Assembly (NCBI RefSeq): GCF_003797825.1
Contig: NZ_RKME01000025.1
Coordinates: 23,357 to 87,356, forward strand
DNA: 64,000 nucleotides
Direction of reading: 5' to 3'
From: Gordonia sp. OPL2
Lineage (GTDB): Bacteria > Actinomycetota > Actinomycetes > Mycobacteriales > Mycobacteriaceae
In this document: in pieces, positions 8,467 to 17,728 of the stretch
How the letters are laid out: every line of letters starts with the position of its first letter
Numbering within the stretch: position 1 is the stretch's first letter
Position numbers and translations under genes: made by a program
The notes under the pieces: model-generated
The model's database searches: none
What the model was told of the DNA's origin: nothing
What the model saw: only the letters and a program-made list of their open reading frames with translations

Positions 8467-11400
8467 TCATCTGAGGCGCATGTCACCAGCGGTGGCGATA
8501 CCGTCTGCGTCGGGCGCGACACCCGCATCCCAGAACGCGCGGTACCTCTTACCCAACGTGAGCAACTCCGCGTGTGTTCCCATCTCCACGATGCGCCCGT
8601 CGTCGACCACCGCGATGACGTCCGCGCGGGCCGCGGTGGCCAGGCGGTGCGCCACGATGACCGATGTCCGACGATGGGTCAGCGCCTCGCCGGCGGCGAG
8701 GACCAGTGCTTCGGTGGCCTGGTCGAGCGTGGCGGTCGCCTCATCGAGGAGCAACAGGTCGGGCTCGACGAGTTCGGCGCGTGCCAGCGCGATCAGCTGA
8801 CGCTGACCCGACGACAGGCCCTGGCCACGTTCGCCGATCGGATGATTCATCGCTCCCGGGAGTGAGGCGATCATGCCCGCGGCCCCGACGGCGTGTGCGG
8901 CCGCGGCGATCGCGGCCCGGTCGGCGCCGGGGCGTCCGTACGCGATGTTGTCGGCCACGGTTCCGGTGAACAGATGCGGTTCCTGCGGCACGACACCGAG
9001 GCGACCGCGGTAGTCGGCCAGCGTGAAGTCGCGGATGTCGGTCCCGTCCATCCGCACCGCGCCGGTGGTCGGGTCGTAGTAGCGGGCGAGGAGTTTGACG
9101 ATGGTCGACTTGCCCGCGCCGGTCTTGCCCACGAGGGCCAGGGAGGTGCCGGGTTCGATGGTGAGGTCGATGCCGGAGAGTGCGTCACGGTCGGCGCCGC
9201 TGTAGCGGAAACCCACATCGTCGAGCGCGGCATGCCCGTCGAACCCGTGGGCGGGGACGTCGACGGTGTCGTCACGGCGGACGAGTGAGCTCGGGGTCCG
9301 GAGCAGATCGGAGATGCGTCGCAGGCCGACGACCGCCTGCTGGTATCCGTCGAACACCTGGGAGAGCTGTTGGACCGGTCCGAACAGCATCGACAGGTAC
9401 AGCACGAACGCCACCAACGTGCCCGCCGACAGTTGGCCGGTGGTGATCTGATGGGCGCCGACGGCGATCGCGACCGCCGTCGCGAGATCCGACATCAGGG
9501 TGATGAACGGGAAGTAGGTGGCGATCGCCCGTTGCGACACCATCCGGGCGTGAACCCAGTCGAGCGCACGACGGGTGAATCTGGCCGTGGCCGCCGGTGT
9601 GTGGCGGTAGGTCTGGGTCGTCTTGATCCCCGCGATGTTCTCCTGGAAATCGGCGTTGACGATGCTGACGAGTTCACGGGAGCGGGTGTACGCGACCGAC
9701 GAGATGCGCCGGAAGATCACCGTGGCGATGATCAGGACGGGAAAGACCGGGAGCATGATCGCGCCGAGCAGGGGATCGGTGAGGACCAGGGCGACGCTGA
9801 CCCCCACCAGGGTGAAGGCTGCGACGATGGCCGTCGACAACCCGGTCTGCAGGAAGGTCGACAATGCGTCGACATCCGTGGTCATCCGCGTCATGATCCG
9901 GCCCGAGAGTTCGCGTTCGTAGTAGTCGAGGCCGAGACGCTGAAGGTGTGCGTAACTGCGGACACGCAAACCGAACAGGACACGTTCGCCGGCCCGGGTG
10001 GAGTAGAGGATCTCGGTGCCCGAGCCGATCCAGCCGATACCCACGAGCACCACGCCGATCGCGGTGGCCCACCACAGGGTCGACTCGTCGGTCCGTGATG
10101 CGGCGTCGATGACGGTTCGGGCCAGCGTCGGGAACGCGAGCCCGACCACGGTGTCGATCGCGATCGCGACGATGGCCGCCACGAGCAGCCACCGCACCGG
10201 GGTGAGCAGTCCACGCAGGGAGAACGATCGACTCTCGGTGCGCGCGGCGTCGACGTCGACGTGCGGCTCCTCGTCGGCGGGCGGCAGTGCGTCGACAGCG
10301 GCCAGCAGCTCGGGGGTGGCGGGCATCGAACCGAGCGCACCGCCGATCCCGCTGCCGCCCTTGGCGCCACCGCCCCCGGGCCCCGTGGTGGGGGTGGCGG
10401 GCCGACGGATCGTGGTGTCGGTGGTGGAGATCTCCTGGCTCGCCTCGGGCCACAGTCGATCGAGGTCGACGCTCGGGGGCAACTCCTGTGTCGTCCCTCG
10501 ACCGGCCACCTCCGGATCGCCCGAAGCCATCAGCGACCGGAACAGGGCACACCGCTCGTCGAGTTCGGCGACGGTGCCGATGTCGACGATGCGGCCCTCG
10601 TCCAGCACGGCGACCCGATCGGCGAGGGTGAGCGTCGACCGACGGTGGGCGAGTAGCAGCATCGTCCGGTGATCGGCGCGCAGTGAGCGGAGGATCTGCG
10701 CCTCGGTGGTGGCGTCCACCGCCGATGTCGCGTCGTCGAGCACGAGTACACGCGACTCCGTATACAGTGCGCGGGCCAGGGCCACACGCTGACGCTGACC
10801 GCCCGACAGGGTGAGTCCGCGCTCGCCGACGACGGTGTCGAATCCGTCCGGGAGCGCATCGATGAACTCCCACGCGTCCGCCCGCTGCGCCGCGGAGATC
10901 AGCCGAGCCGACGGCTCGCCGCCCTCGTCGGCGGCCGTCGTCGGACCGAGCACGATGTTCGCGGCGATCGTGTCGGAGTAGAGGAACGGCTCGTCGAAGA
11001 CGACGGAGACCGCGGCGCGCAGGGCGTCCGGTGCGAGCTCCTCCACCGGGTGCGCAGCGCCGTCGGCCGACACCAGCTCCACGACCCCGCTGCCAGGCCG
11101 GTAGTAGCGGCCGGCGAGGTCGGCCAGTGTGGACTTGCCCGACCCCGGGCGCCCGACCACGGCGACGCACTCGCCCGGCCCGACCGTGAGATCGACGTCG
11201 GCGAGCACCGGGCGGTCGCCGAAGGCGAACCCGACACCGCTCAGCCGTATCCCGAGCGGACCGTCGGGCAACGTCGCGGTGTTGGCCTCCGCCGCGTCAT
11301 GGGGATGGTCGATCACGTCGTATACCCGGTCCACCGCCGCTCGCGCGAGCTGGGCGCTGACGACGAGGTTCGTGAGCAGCCGCGCCAGCGCGGTCATCGA

Positions 11401-12327
11401 CGCGATGTAGGTGGCGAACGCCAGGAAGGTCCCGGCGGTGATGTGGCCGTGCATGGTGAGGTAGCCGCCGACCGCGATGACCGCCACCATGCCGAGCTGT
11501 GGGATCGCCGCCATCGTCGGGGTGAAGCGGGCGTTGATCTTTCCGGCCCGCAGGCGCAGCGAATAGAGTCGGCCGCCGAGGCCGACCAGCTCGTCGACGG
11601 CACGCTCCTCCTGGCCGAAACCCTTGACGACGCGCACGCCGGTCACCGTCTCCTCGACATGCTGGGCGACGTCGGCGGCGGCCTGCTGCGCCGACCAGGT
11701 GGCGGCGAACAGCGTTCGGCGCGTGCGGAAGACGACGAATCCCACCACCGGGAAGATGAGCAGTGCGACGCAGGTGAGCAGCGGGGACAGGTAGGCCATG
11801 ATCCCGATCGCGAGGACCACCTGTACCGCGGCTCCCGCCGACAACGGCACCATCGCGAGCAGCCCCTGCACGATCTGCAGGTCGGAGATCGACCGCGACA
11901 CGATCTGGCCGGTGCGGATCTGGTTCTGCGCGTTGCCGTCCAGGTGCAGCAGCGTGTCGAGCAGCCGGAGGCGCAGCGCGTTCTGCACGTTGATCGAGAG
12001 GCGACCCGCGGTGAGCCGTCGACCGAACTGACAGCCGTAACGGACGACCGCGAGGACGAGCAGTGCCACCACGATCGTCCGAAGCGAGAGCCCGTCGTGC
12101 ACCGCGCCGGTCGCGTGGTCGATCGCGGCCTTCGCGAGCAGCGGTGCGAGCAGATCGACGCCCACGGCGACCACGGTCACCCCAAGCGTGATCAGGACGA
12201 GTCGGCGGTGACGCCAGCACTCGGCCGCCAGCCGTCGGATCCAGCGGCGGGGGGCGGTCGGGTCTGGTGTGGTCGAGCGCGGTTCGGGTCGGGTGGCTCG
12301 GGTCTCGGTCTGGAGCGTCGGAGTCAC
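8467..12327 (-). CDS. Fused ABC exporter (two membrane and two ATPase halves)
   Basis: 1286 residues in the order TMD1 (about 35-330), NBD1, linker, TMD2 (about 730-1000), NBD2; a multidrug-type exporter in one chain, like Rv0194. NBD2 is canonical: GKTGAGKST (near 1067), Q-loop VPQEP, LSSGQ and LLLDEAT. NBD1 is degenerate: GRPGSGKST (near 392) and LSGGQ (near 505) are intact, but the Q-loop reads VFDEP and the catalytic Glu after Walker B is Asp (LVLDDAT). This suggests one active and one regulatory ATP site, as in heterodimeric exporters. The GTG start overlaps the stop of the upstream gene by 4 nt (GTGA), implying coupled translation with the quinone-reductase operon. Confidence 0.93.
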   Translation of the reverse strand: MTPTLQTETRATRPEPRSTTPDPTAPRRWIRRLAAECWRHRRLVLITLGVTVVAVGVDLLAPLLAKAAIDHATGAVHDGLSLRTIVVALLVLAVVRYGCQFGRRLTAGRLSINVQNALRLRLLDTLLHLDGNAQNQIRTGQIVSRSISDLQIVQGLLAMVPLSAGAAVQVVLAIGIMAYLSPLLTCVALLIFPVVGFVVFRTRRTLFAATWSAQQAAADVAQHVEETVTGVRVVKGFGQEERAVDELVGLGGRLYSLRLRAGKINARFTPTMAAIPQLGMVAVIAVGGYLTMHGHITAGTFLAFATYIASMTALARLLTNLVVSAQLARAAVDRVYDVIDHPHDAAEANTATLPDGPLGIRLSGVGFAFGDRPVLADVDLTVGPGECVAVVGRPGSGKSTLADLAGRYYRPGSGVVELVSADGAAHPVEELAPDALRAAVSVVFDEPFLYSDTIAANIVLGPTTAADEGGEPSARLISAAQRADAWEFIDALPDGFDTVVGERGLTLSGGQRQRVALARALYTESRVLVLDDATSAVDATTEAQILRSLRADHRTMLLLAHRRSTLTLADRVAVLDEGRIVDIGTVAELDERCALFRSLMASGDPEVAGRGTTQELPPSVDLDRLWPEASQEISTTDTTIRRPATPTTGPGGGGAKGGSGIGGALGSMPATPELLAAVDALPPADEEPHVDVDAARTESRSFSLRGLLTPVRWLLVAAIVAIAIDTVVGLAFPTLARTVIDAASRTDESTLWWATAIGVVLVGIGWIGSGTEILYSTRAGERVLFGLRVRSYAHLQRLGLDYYERELSGRIMTRMTTDVDALSTFLQTGLSTAIVAAFTLVGVSVALVLTDPLLGAIMLPVFPVLIIATVIFRRISSVAYTRSRELVSIVNADFQENIAGIKTTQTYRHTPAATARFTRRALDWVHARMVSQRAIATYFPFITLMSDLATAVAIAVGAHQITTGQLSAGTLVAFVLYLSMLFGPVQQLSQVFDGYQQAVVGLRRISDLLRTPSSLVRRDDTVDVPAHGFDGHAALDDVGFRYSGADRDALSGIDLTIEPGTSLALVGKTGAGKSTIVKLLARYYDPTTGAVRMDGTDIRDFTLADYRGRLGVVPQEPHLFTGTVADNIAYGRPGADRAAIAAAAHAVGAAGMIASLPGAMNHPIGERGQGLSSGQRQLIALARAELVEPDLLLLDEATATLDQATEALVLAAGEALTHRRTSVIVAHRLATAARADVIAVVDDGRIVEMGTHAELLTLGKRYRAFWDAGVAPDADGIATAGDMRLR

Positions 12328-13094
12328 CGATCGCCGTCGGGAAGCCGAGTGGCCCCGGGGAGTGCGGTGTCATCGAGGACCTCGCCGTCGATCGTCCAGG
12401 TCGACGGCGGCGGGCCGAACGCCTCCCGGGCGTTGGTGACGACGCGTTTGCCGAGGGCACGGTTGCCGACACCACCGATCATCGCGCCGATCCCGGCGGG
12501 CAGCAGCTTGCCGAACAGCAGGGGAGCACGTTTGATGGCGTACTTCTTGGTGAGCTTGTTGATCAGCATCTTGTTGAGCTTGCCGACGCCGCCGCCCGGT
12601 ATCGCGGCCCCGCCCAGTCGGCGCAGGGCGCCGCCCTGGGTGCCGACGAGTCGCCCGAGTGCGACGACCCCCTCCTCCCCGAGGGCGACGGCGAGCACGA
12701 GGGTCTTGCGCCGCTCGGAGTCGTGCACCGGAATCCCGTGCACCTCGGCGATGGACAGCGCCAGGAGGGCCGAGGCCTCCAGGAAGAAGGCGGTCTCCCC
12801 GGTCATCGCGCCGAGGGCGGTCATCGTTCCGACCCCGGGTACCGCGGCGGTCGCGCCGACCGCGCCGCCGGAACCTGTCACCGCGGTCAGGTAGTGCTTC
12901 TCCAGGCGGGCGATGATCTGCGCCGGCGACTCCTCGGGGTGTGCTGTCCGCAGACCGCGCACGTACTTTGCCACGGCGGGCGCCTGGAGGCGCTGCGCGC
13001 GGTCGAGCAGGCCGCCGGTGACCTCGACGGCCTTGCCCGGAGGCTGTTGCGCGCCACCGGATCCGTGGCCGGAACGCTTGCTGATGTCAACCAT
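12324..13094 (-). CDS. Conserved membrane-associated protein of unknown function
   Basis: 256 residues from the ATG at 13094. A hydrophobic Gly/Ala-rich stretch (about residues 65-120, with TAAVPGVGTMTALGAMTGET and LEASALLALSIAEVHG) and a second one near 195-215 (LLPAGIGAMIGGVGNRALG) suggest membrane insertion or association. The layout recalls EcsC-like proteins, but I do not assign it. It may correspond to Rv1249c, a membrane protein next to kgd in M. tuberculosis. It overlaps the upstream quinone reductase by 8 nt and the downstream exporter by 4 nt, so the three genes are one operon. Confidence 0.75.
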   Translation of the reverse strand: MVDISKRSGHGSGGAQQPPGKAVEVTGGLLDRAQRLQAPAVAKYVRGLRTAHPEESPAQIIARLEKHYLTAVTGSGGAVGATAAVPGVGTMTALGAMTGETAFFLEASALLALSIAEVHGIPVHDSERRKTLVLAVALGEEGVVALGRLVGTQGGALRRLGGAAIPGGGVGKLNKMLINKLTKKYAIKRAPLLFGKLLPAGIGAMIGGVGNRALGKRVVTNAREAFGPPPSTWTIDGEVLDDTALPGATRLPDGDR

Positions 13095-14145
13095 GAACGG
13101 GCACCCAATCCTCGGCGGGAACGACTTCTGCGGGTTTCGGCGGTCCCGGCGGGGTGCCGTCGCCGAACGGCCGCCCACCGAGCTCCTCCCGGTGGTGCGG
13201 CGTCAGCCAGGTGGTGAGATCCGGTCCGTCCGGGACGATCCCGGTGGGGTTGATGTCCCGGTGGACCACGTAGTAGTGACGCTTGATCTGGCTGAAGTCG
13301 ATCGTGTCACCGAATCCGGGTGTCTGGAACAGGTCGCGGGCATAGGCCCACAGCACCGGCATCTCCGACAGCTTCGACCGGTTGCACTTGAAGTGTCCGT
13401 GGTACACGGGATCGAATCGGGCCAGGGTCGTGAACAGGCGGACGTCGGCCTCGGTGATGGTGTCGCCCACCAGGTATCGGCGTCCCGACAGCCGCTCGGT
13501 GAGTTCGTCGAGCTTGGTGAACAGCCGGGCGTAGGCCTTGTCGTAGGCGTCCTGGCTCCCGGCGAAGCCACAGCGGTAGACGCCGTTGTTCACCTCGGTG
13601 TACACGCCGTGGGCCACCTCGTCGATCTCGTCTCGCAGGTGCTCCGGGTACAGGTCCGGCGCACCCGGCCGGTGATGCTCGGTCCACTCGAGTTCGAGGT
13701 CGATGGTGATCTGCGGGAAATCGTTGGTGACCACCGCGCCGGTGGGGACATCCACGATCGCCGGCACGGTGATGCCCTTGGGGTAGCCGGGGAACCGCTT
13801 CTCGTAGGCGTCCTTGAGGCGCGGGATGTGCAGGACCGGATCGAGTCCGCCCGGATCGAGATCGAAGGTCCACGAGTCGGCGTCATGCGTCGGCCCGCAC
13901 ATCCCCATCGAGATCGCGTCCTCGAGACCGAGGAGGCGACGCACGATGATCGTCCGGTTCGCCCACGGGCAGGCGCGGGCGACCACCAACCGGTAGCGAC
14001 CCGCCTCGACGGGGTAGCCGTCCCGCCCGTCGCGGGTGATCCGGGTCTCGATGTATTTCGTGTCGCGGACGAACTCCTGGCCCGTGGTCACGTAGACACC
14101 CTGTTCGTCCCCGCTGTGTTCGTCGCCGGCGTTCTCGGTGCTCAT
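13087..14145 (-). CDS. Glutathionyl-hydroquinone reductase-like enzyme (Xi-class GST)
   Basis: 352 residues. The N-terminal thioredoxin-like domain has the Xi-class catalytic site ACPWANR (Cys59) and the cis-Pro region ITVPAIVD; the C-terminal helical GST domain follows (YLVGDTITEADVRLFTTLARFDPVY). Family members release a thiol from conjugated hydroquinones. Actinobacteria of this group use mycothiol rather than glutathione, so the physiological thiol is probably mycothiol (inference). The ATG at 14145 gives the usual family length; upstream in-frame codons would run through the palindromic operator. It is the first gene of a minus-strand operon with a membrane-associated protein and an ABC exporter, divergent from the PadR gene. 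Confidence 0.88.
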   Translation of the reverse strand: MSTENAGDEHSGDEQGVYVTTGQEFVRDTKYIETRITRDGRDGYPVEAGRYRLVVARACPWANRTIIVRRLLGLEDAISMGMCGPTHDADSWTFDLDPGGLDPVLHIPRLKDAYEKRFPGYPKGITVPAIVDVPTGAVVTNDFPQITIDLELEWTEHHRPGAPDLYPEHLRDEIDEVAHGVYTEVNNGVYRCGFAGSQDAYDKAYARLFTKLDELTERLSGRRYLVGDTITEADVRLFTTLARFDPVYHGHFKCNRSKLSEMPVLWAYARDLFQTPGFGDTIDFSQIKRHYYVVHRDINPTGIVPDGPDLTTWLTPHHREELGGRPFGDGTPPGPPKPAEVVPAEDWVPVHG

Positions 14146-14199
14146 GCCTCCCAGGGTAGTGATCGTCACCGACGGTTGGCATCGGATGCTTCGAGCGGT

Positions 14200-14217
14200 A
14201 TATTCCACGTGGAATAT
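14200..14217. promoter_or_regulatory. 18-bp perfect palindrome, probable PadR operator
   Basis: ATATTCCACGTGGAATAT is a perfect palindrome in the 98-bp spacer between the divergent quinone-reductase operon and the padR-MFS operon. Its place between both starts suits one regulator controlling both directions. The neighbouring PadR protein is the obvious candidate. Confidence 0.7.
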
Positions 14218-14243
14218 TTGGGTTGGATCATGGGAGACACCAC

Positions 14244-14888
14244 GTGGGATCGACATCGTGCGGGCCGTTGCCGCCCCTGGCGGTTCTCGTCCTCGGTCTG
14301 GTCGCGGAGCGGCCGATGCACCCCTACGAGATGTTCCAGACGACGATCGAGCGACGGGAGGACCGCCTGGCGAAGTTCCGGCCGGGCACCATGTATCACA
14401 CGGTCGATCGGCTGACCGCCAAGGAACTGATCGAGGTCCATGAGGTCCGTCGCGAGGGCAATCGGCCGGAGCGGACCGTCTACTCGATCACCGATCGCGG
14501 CCGGCAGGCGCTGTTCGAGAGTCTCGAGCAGATACTGGAGCGACACCCGACGGAGTACTCCGAGTTGTATCTCGCGCTCGCCGAGGCGCACGGATTGCCG
14601 CGCGAGCGCGTGATCGAGTTGCTGAGCACCCGACTCGACGCGATGCGCGCCGATCTGGCCGATCTGGACGCGGCGGCCGCGGTCGTCCGCGACCGCGGCA
14701 CACCCGAGATGTTCTATCTCGACGTCGGCTGCCGGATCGCGACGCTGGCCACCCAGATCGACTGGGTCGCCGACCTCGTCGAACGATTGCGCACGTCCAC
14801 CATCGAATGGCTCGACGACCCCGACTCGCCGTACCACGGCAGTGCCGTGGTCGCGGGCCCATCTCTGCAGAAAGCGAACGACGAATGA
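14244..14888 (+). CDS. PadR family transcriptional regulator
   Basis: 214 residues. The N-terminal winged helix is typical of PadR (PPLAVLVLGLVAERPMHPYEMFQT, then FRPGTMYHTVDRLTAKELIEV and RTVYSITDRGRQALFE). The C-terminal part is long and helical, as in the PadR-s2/Vir subtype with an effector-binding dimer domain. The GTG at 14244 has GGGAGACACC just upstream; an ATG 21 nt earlier is less likely. Its stop codon overlaps the MFS start (ATGA). It probably represses both divergent operons through the palindrome at 14200-14217 and responds to a phenolic, quinone or drug ligand (inference). Confidence 0.88.
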   Translation: MGSTSCGPLPPLAVLVLGLVAERPMHPYEMFQTTIERREDRLAKFRPGTMYHTVDRLTAKELIEVHEVRREGNRPERTVYSITDRGRQALFESLEQILERHPTEYSELYLALAEAHGLPRERVIELLSTRLDAMRADLADLDAAAAVVRDRGTPEMFYLDVGCRIATLATQIDWVADLVERLRTSTIEWLDDPDSPYHGSAVVAGPSLQKANDE

Positions 14889-16396
14889 CCTCCACCCCGA
14901 CCCCCGCCGCGCAGGTGACGACGCGGCCCTGGGCTGCGATGCTGGCGCTCTGCGTCGGCTTCTTCATGATCCTGGTCGACATGACGATCGTGGCCGTCGC
15001 GCAGCCGCAGATCCAGGTCGCCCTCGACACCGATGTGAACGGGATCGTCTGGGTCTCCAGTGCGTATCTGCTCACCTATGCGGTGCCGCTGTTGATCACG
15101 GGCCGACTCGGTGACAAATTCGGTCCGAAGCGGGTCTATCAGATCGGCCTGCTCGTGTTCACCATCGCGAGCGTCTGGTGCGGACTGTCCGGCTCGATCG
15201 GCGAACTCATCGCCGCCCGCGCGCTGCAGGGTGTCGGTGCCGCACTCATCACACCGCAGACCATGGCGCTGATCACGCGCATCTTCCCGCCCGAGAAGCG
15301 CGGCGCCGCAATGGGTGTCTGGGGCACCGTCGCCGGTGTCGCGACCCTCGTCGGGCCGCTGCTCGGCGGTGTCCTCACCGACGCCTTCGGCTGGGAGTGG
15401 ATCTTCTTCGTCAACCTGCCCGTCGGTGTGGTCGGTCTGATCCTCGCCGCGATCCTCGTGCCCGACGTCGAGACACACGATCACCAGTTCGACTGGATCG
15501 GCGTGTTCCTGTCCGCCATCGGTCTGTTCGCCCTCGTGTTCGGCATCCAGGACGGCGAGAAGTACGACTGGAACGCCTGGATCTGGGTGCTCATCGTCGG
15601 CGGTGTCGCCGTGATGGCCCTGTTCGTCTATTGGCAGTCGCGCATCAAGGGCGAGCCGCTCGTCCCGCTGTCGCTGTTCCGGGACCGCAACTTCTCCCTG
15701 GCCAACATCGGTATCGCGTCGATGGGGTTCGCGATCTCCGGACTGATGATCCCGACGATGTTCTTCCTGCAACTCGTCGGCGGCATGACGCCCACGCAGT
15801 CCGCGGTGATGATGGTGCCGATGGCGTTGCTGACCGGCGCACTCGCGCCGATCGTCGGCCGCATCCTCGATCGGGTCCACCCCCGCACGATCATCGCCTC
15901 CGCGCTGTTCCTCAACGCCGTCGCGGTCGCATGGCTCGGCATGATCGCCCGCCCGACGACGCCGGTGTGGCAGTTGATCATCCCGATGTGTCTCATGGGC
16001 ATCGCCTCGGCCGGTATCTGGGCCCCGCTCGCGGCGACCGCCACGCGCAACCTGCCCTGGCATCAGGCCGGCGCCGGAGCCGGCGTGTACAATACCACGC
16101 GCATGATCGGGTCGGTCCTCGGTGCGGCCGCGGTCGGCGCCCTGATGCAGACCCGACTGGCCGCGGAACTGCCCGGTGTCGACACCGAGCACCACAGCGC
16201 CGTCGGACAGTTGCCGGCGATGGTCCGTGAGGGATTCGCGACGGCCATGGGGGAGACGCTGTACCTGCCGGCCGCCATTCTGCTCATCGGCGTGGCCGCT
16301 GCACTCTTCTTCATCAAGCCGCGACACCAGACGCCGCCGGCGCCGACGCGTCCGGCGGGAGACCCGGCGGCCTCCGGGCAGGTGCCGACCGCCTGA
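14885..16396 (+). CDS. MFS drug exporter, DHA2 (EmrB/QacA, 14-helix) family
   Basis: 503-residue proton-driven exporter. The loop motif A is seen as GRLGDKFGPKR (residues 73-83) and the antiporter motif C as GVATLVGPLLGGVLTDAFGW. About 14 hydrophobic segments are readable. The start ATG overlaps the padR stop by 4 nt, so regulator and exporter are co-translated and the exporter should be under PadR control. M. tuberculosis Rv1250, an MFS transporter near kgd, is a likely relative. Substrates are unknown; quinones or their thiol adducts would fit the neighbouring reductase. Confidence 0.92.
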   Translation: MTSTPTPAAQVTTRPWAAMLALCVGFFMILVDMTIVAVAQPQIQVALDTDVNGIVWVSSAYLLTYAVPLLITGRLGDKFGPKRVYQIGLLVFTIASVWCGLSGSIGELIAARALQGVGAALITPQTMALITRIFPPEKRGAAMGVWGTVAGVATLVGPLLGGVLTDAFGWEWIFFVNLPVGVVGLILAAILVPDVETHDHQFDWIGVFLSAIGLFALVFGIQDGEKYDWNAWIWVLIVGGVAVMALFVYWQSRIKGEPLVPLSLFRDRNFSLANIGIASMGFAISGLMIPTMFFLQLVGGMTPTQSAVMMVPMALLTGALAPIVGRILDRVHPRTIIASALFLNAVAVAWLGMIARPTTPVWQLIIPMCLMGIASAGIWAPLAATATRNLPWHQAGAGAGVYNTTRMIGSVLGAAAVGALMQTRLAAELPGVDTEHHSAVGQLPAMVREGFATAMGETLYLPAAILLIGVAAALFFIKPRHQTPPAPTRPAGDPAASGQVPTA

Positions 16397-16482
16397 GCGT
16401 CGGCCGGGGTCGGGCCCGGCGTCGCGTCCCACAGTCTGTCGGCCCGCACTCGTAGGATCTCCTCGAGAGTCGGAGGTGAGAC

Positions 16483-17703
16483 ATGACCGTGCCGTTGTTC
16501 GAGCTGGACGAGGTGACCTCGTCCGACGGCGAGCGCCACCAGGGCGCCGTCCGCGAGGTCACCTTCGTCCATACCGCCGACTGGCAGCTCGGCATGACTC
16601 GGCGTTACCTCGACGCCGAGTCGGCGCACGCCTACGGTGCCGCCCGGCTGGATGCGGTCGAACGCATCGGGGCGCTGGCGCTCGAGGTCGGAGCCGAGTT
16701 CGTCGTCGTCTCCGGGGACGTGTTCGAGGATCACCGGGTGTCCTCGCGCATCATCCGGCGCACCCTCGACATCCTCGCCGGCTTCGCCGTACCGGTGTAT
16801 CTCCTTCCGGGCAACCATGATCCGTTCGACGCCGCGGGCATCTACCGCTCCCGGACCTTCGTCCAGGCGTGCCCGGACAACGTCGTGGTGCTCTCGACGC
16901 CCGGCGTGCACCGGGTGCGCGACGGCGTCGAGGTGGTGGCAGCCCCCTGGTCTCACAAACATCCGGGTACCGATCTCGTCGACGCCCAGGTCTCGCGGTT
17001 GCGGCCGAGCGAGGACATCCGGGTCGTTGTCGGCCATGGTGGGACCGACGAGACGAGTCCCGGCGACGACGCCGCACTGATAGCAGTGGCGCGTCTCGAG
17101 GACTCGATAGACGCCGGACTCGTCGACTATGTCGCACTGGGAGACCGCCACTCGGTGACGTCGGTCGGTCGGAGCGAACGTGTCTGGTACGCGGGCGCCC
17201 ACGAGGTGACGAACTTCGACACCATCGAGGAACAGCCCGGCCACGCCCTCGTGGTGACCCTCCGCCGCGGGCCGGCCGGTCGTGAGGTGACCGTCACACC
17301 GCATCGTGTCGGTCAATGGTCGTTCCGCAGCATCACCCGTGACATCGCCGGCAGTGCCGACATCGAGGCCCTGCGCGTCGAGCTCGCGGCGATCGAGGAC
17401 AAACCGCGGGTGGTCGTCCGACTCGGCCTCGTCGGCACGGTCACCGTCGCGGAGAACGCGATGCTCGACGACCTTCTCGAGGAGTTCGCCGACCGTTTCG
17501 CGGCGGTCACCCGCTCCGAACGCGACGACGACCTCGTCGTGGTCGCGGCCGACGGCGACGCCGACGACCTGGCGGTGAGCGGCTACGCACAGGCGGCGGC
17601 GCAGGAGTTGTTGGGACTCAGCCGTTCCGATGACGCGGATGCGGCCGGGGCGGCACGCGATGCGCTCGGGCTCCTTCGGCGCCTGGCCGGGACGACGCGA
17701 TGA
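16483..17703 (+). CDS. Mre11/SbcD-like metallophosphoesterase (Rv1277-like)
   Basis: 406 residues; the nuclease partner of the SMC-like ATPase encoded 25 bp downstream. Calcineurin-type motifs are seen as HTADWQLG (31-37 region), SGDVFED (78-83), PGNHDP (109-114), VGHGG (184-187) and ALGDRHS (219-224). Two differ from classical SbcD: the usual D-x-H is D33-W-Q35, and the final GHxH is GDRH. A ribosome site, GGAGGTGAG, precedes the ATG. The pair corresponds to Rv1277/Rv1278 of M. tuberculosis, probably a DNA-end processing complex whose role is not well defined. Confidence 0.85.
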   Translation: MTVPLFELDEVTSSDGERHQGAVREVTFVHTADWQLGMTRRYLDAESAHAYGAARLDAVERIGALALEVGAEFVVVSGDVFEDHRVSSRIIRRTLDILAGFAVPVYLLPGNHDPFDAAGIYRSRTFVQACPDNVVVLSTPGVHRVRDGVEVVAAPWSHKHPGTDLVDAQVSRLRPSEDIRVVVGHGGTDETSPGDDAALIAVARLEDSIDAGLVDYVALGDRHSVTSVGRSERVWYAGAHEVTNFDTIEEQPGHALVVTLRRGPAGREVTVTPHRVGQWSFRSITRDIAGSADIEALRVELAAIEDKPRVVVRLGLVGTVTVAENAMLDDLLEEFADRFAAVTRSERDDDLVVVAADGDADDLAVSGYAQAAAQELLGLSRSDDADAAGAARDALGLLRRLAGTTR

Positions 17704-17728
17704 CCTCGTCACCGTCGAGGACCCGGCG

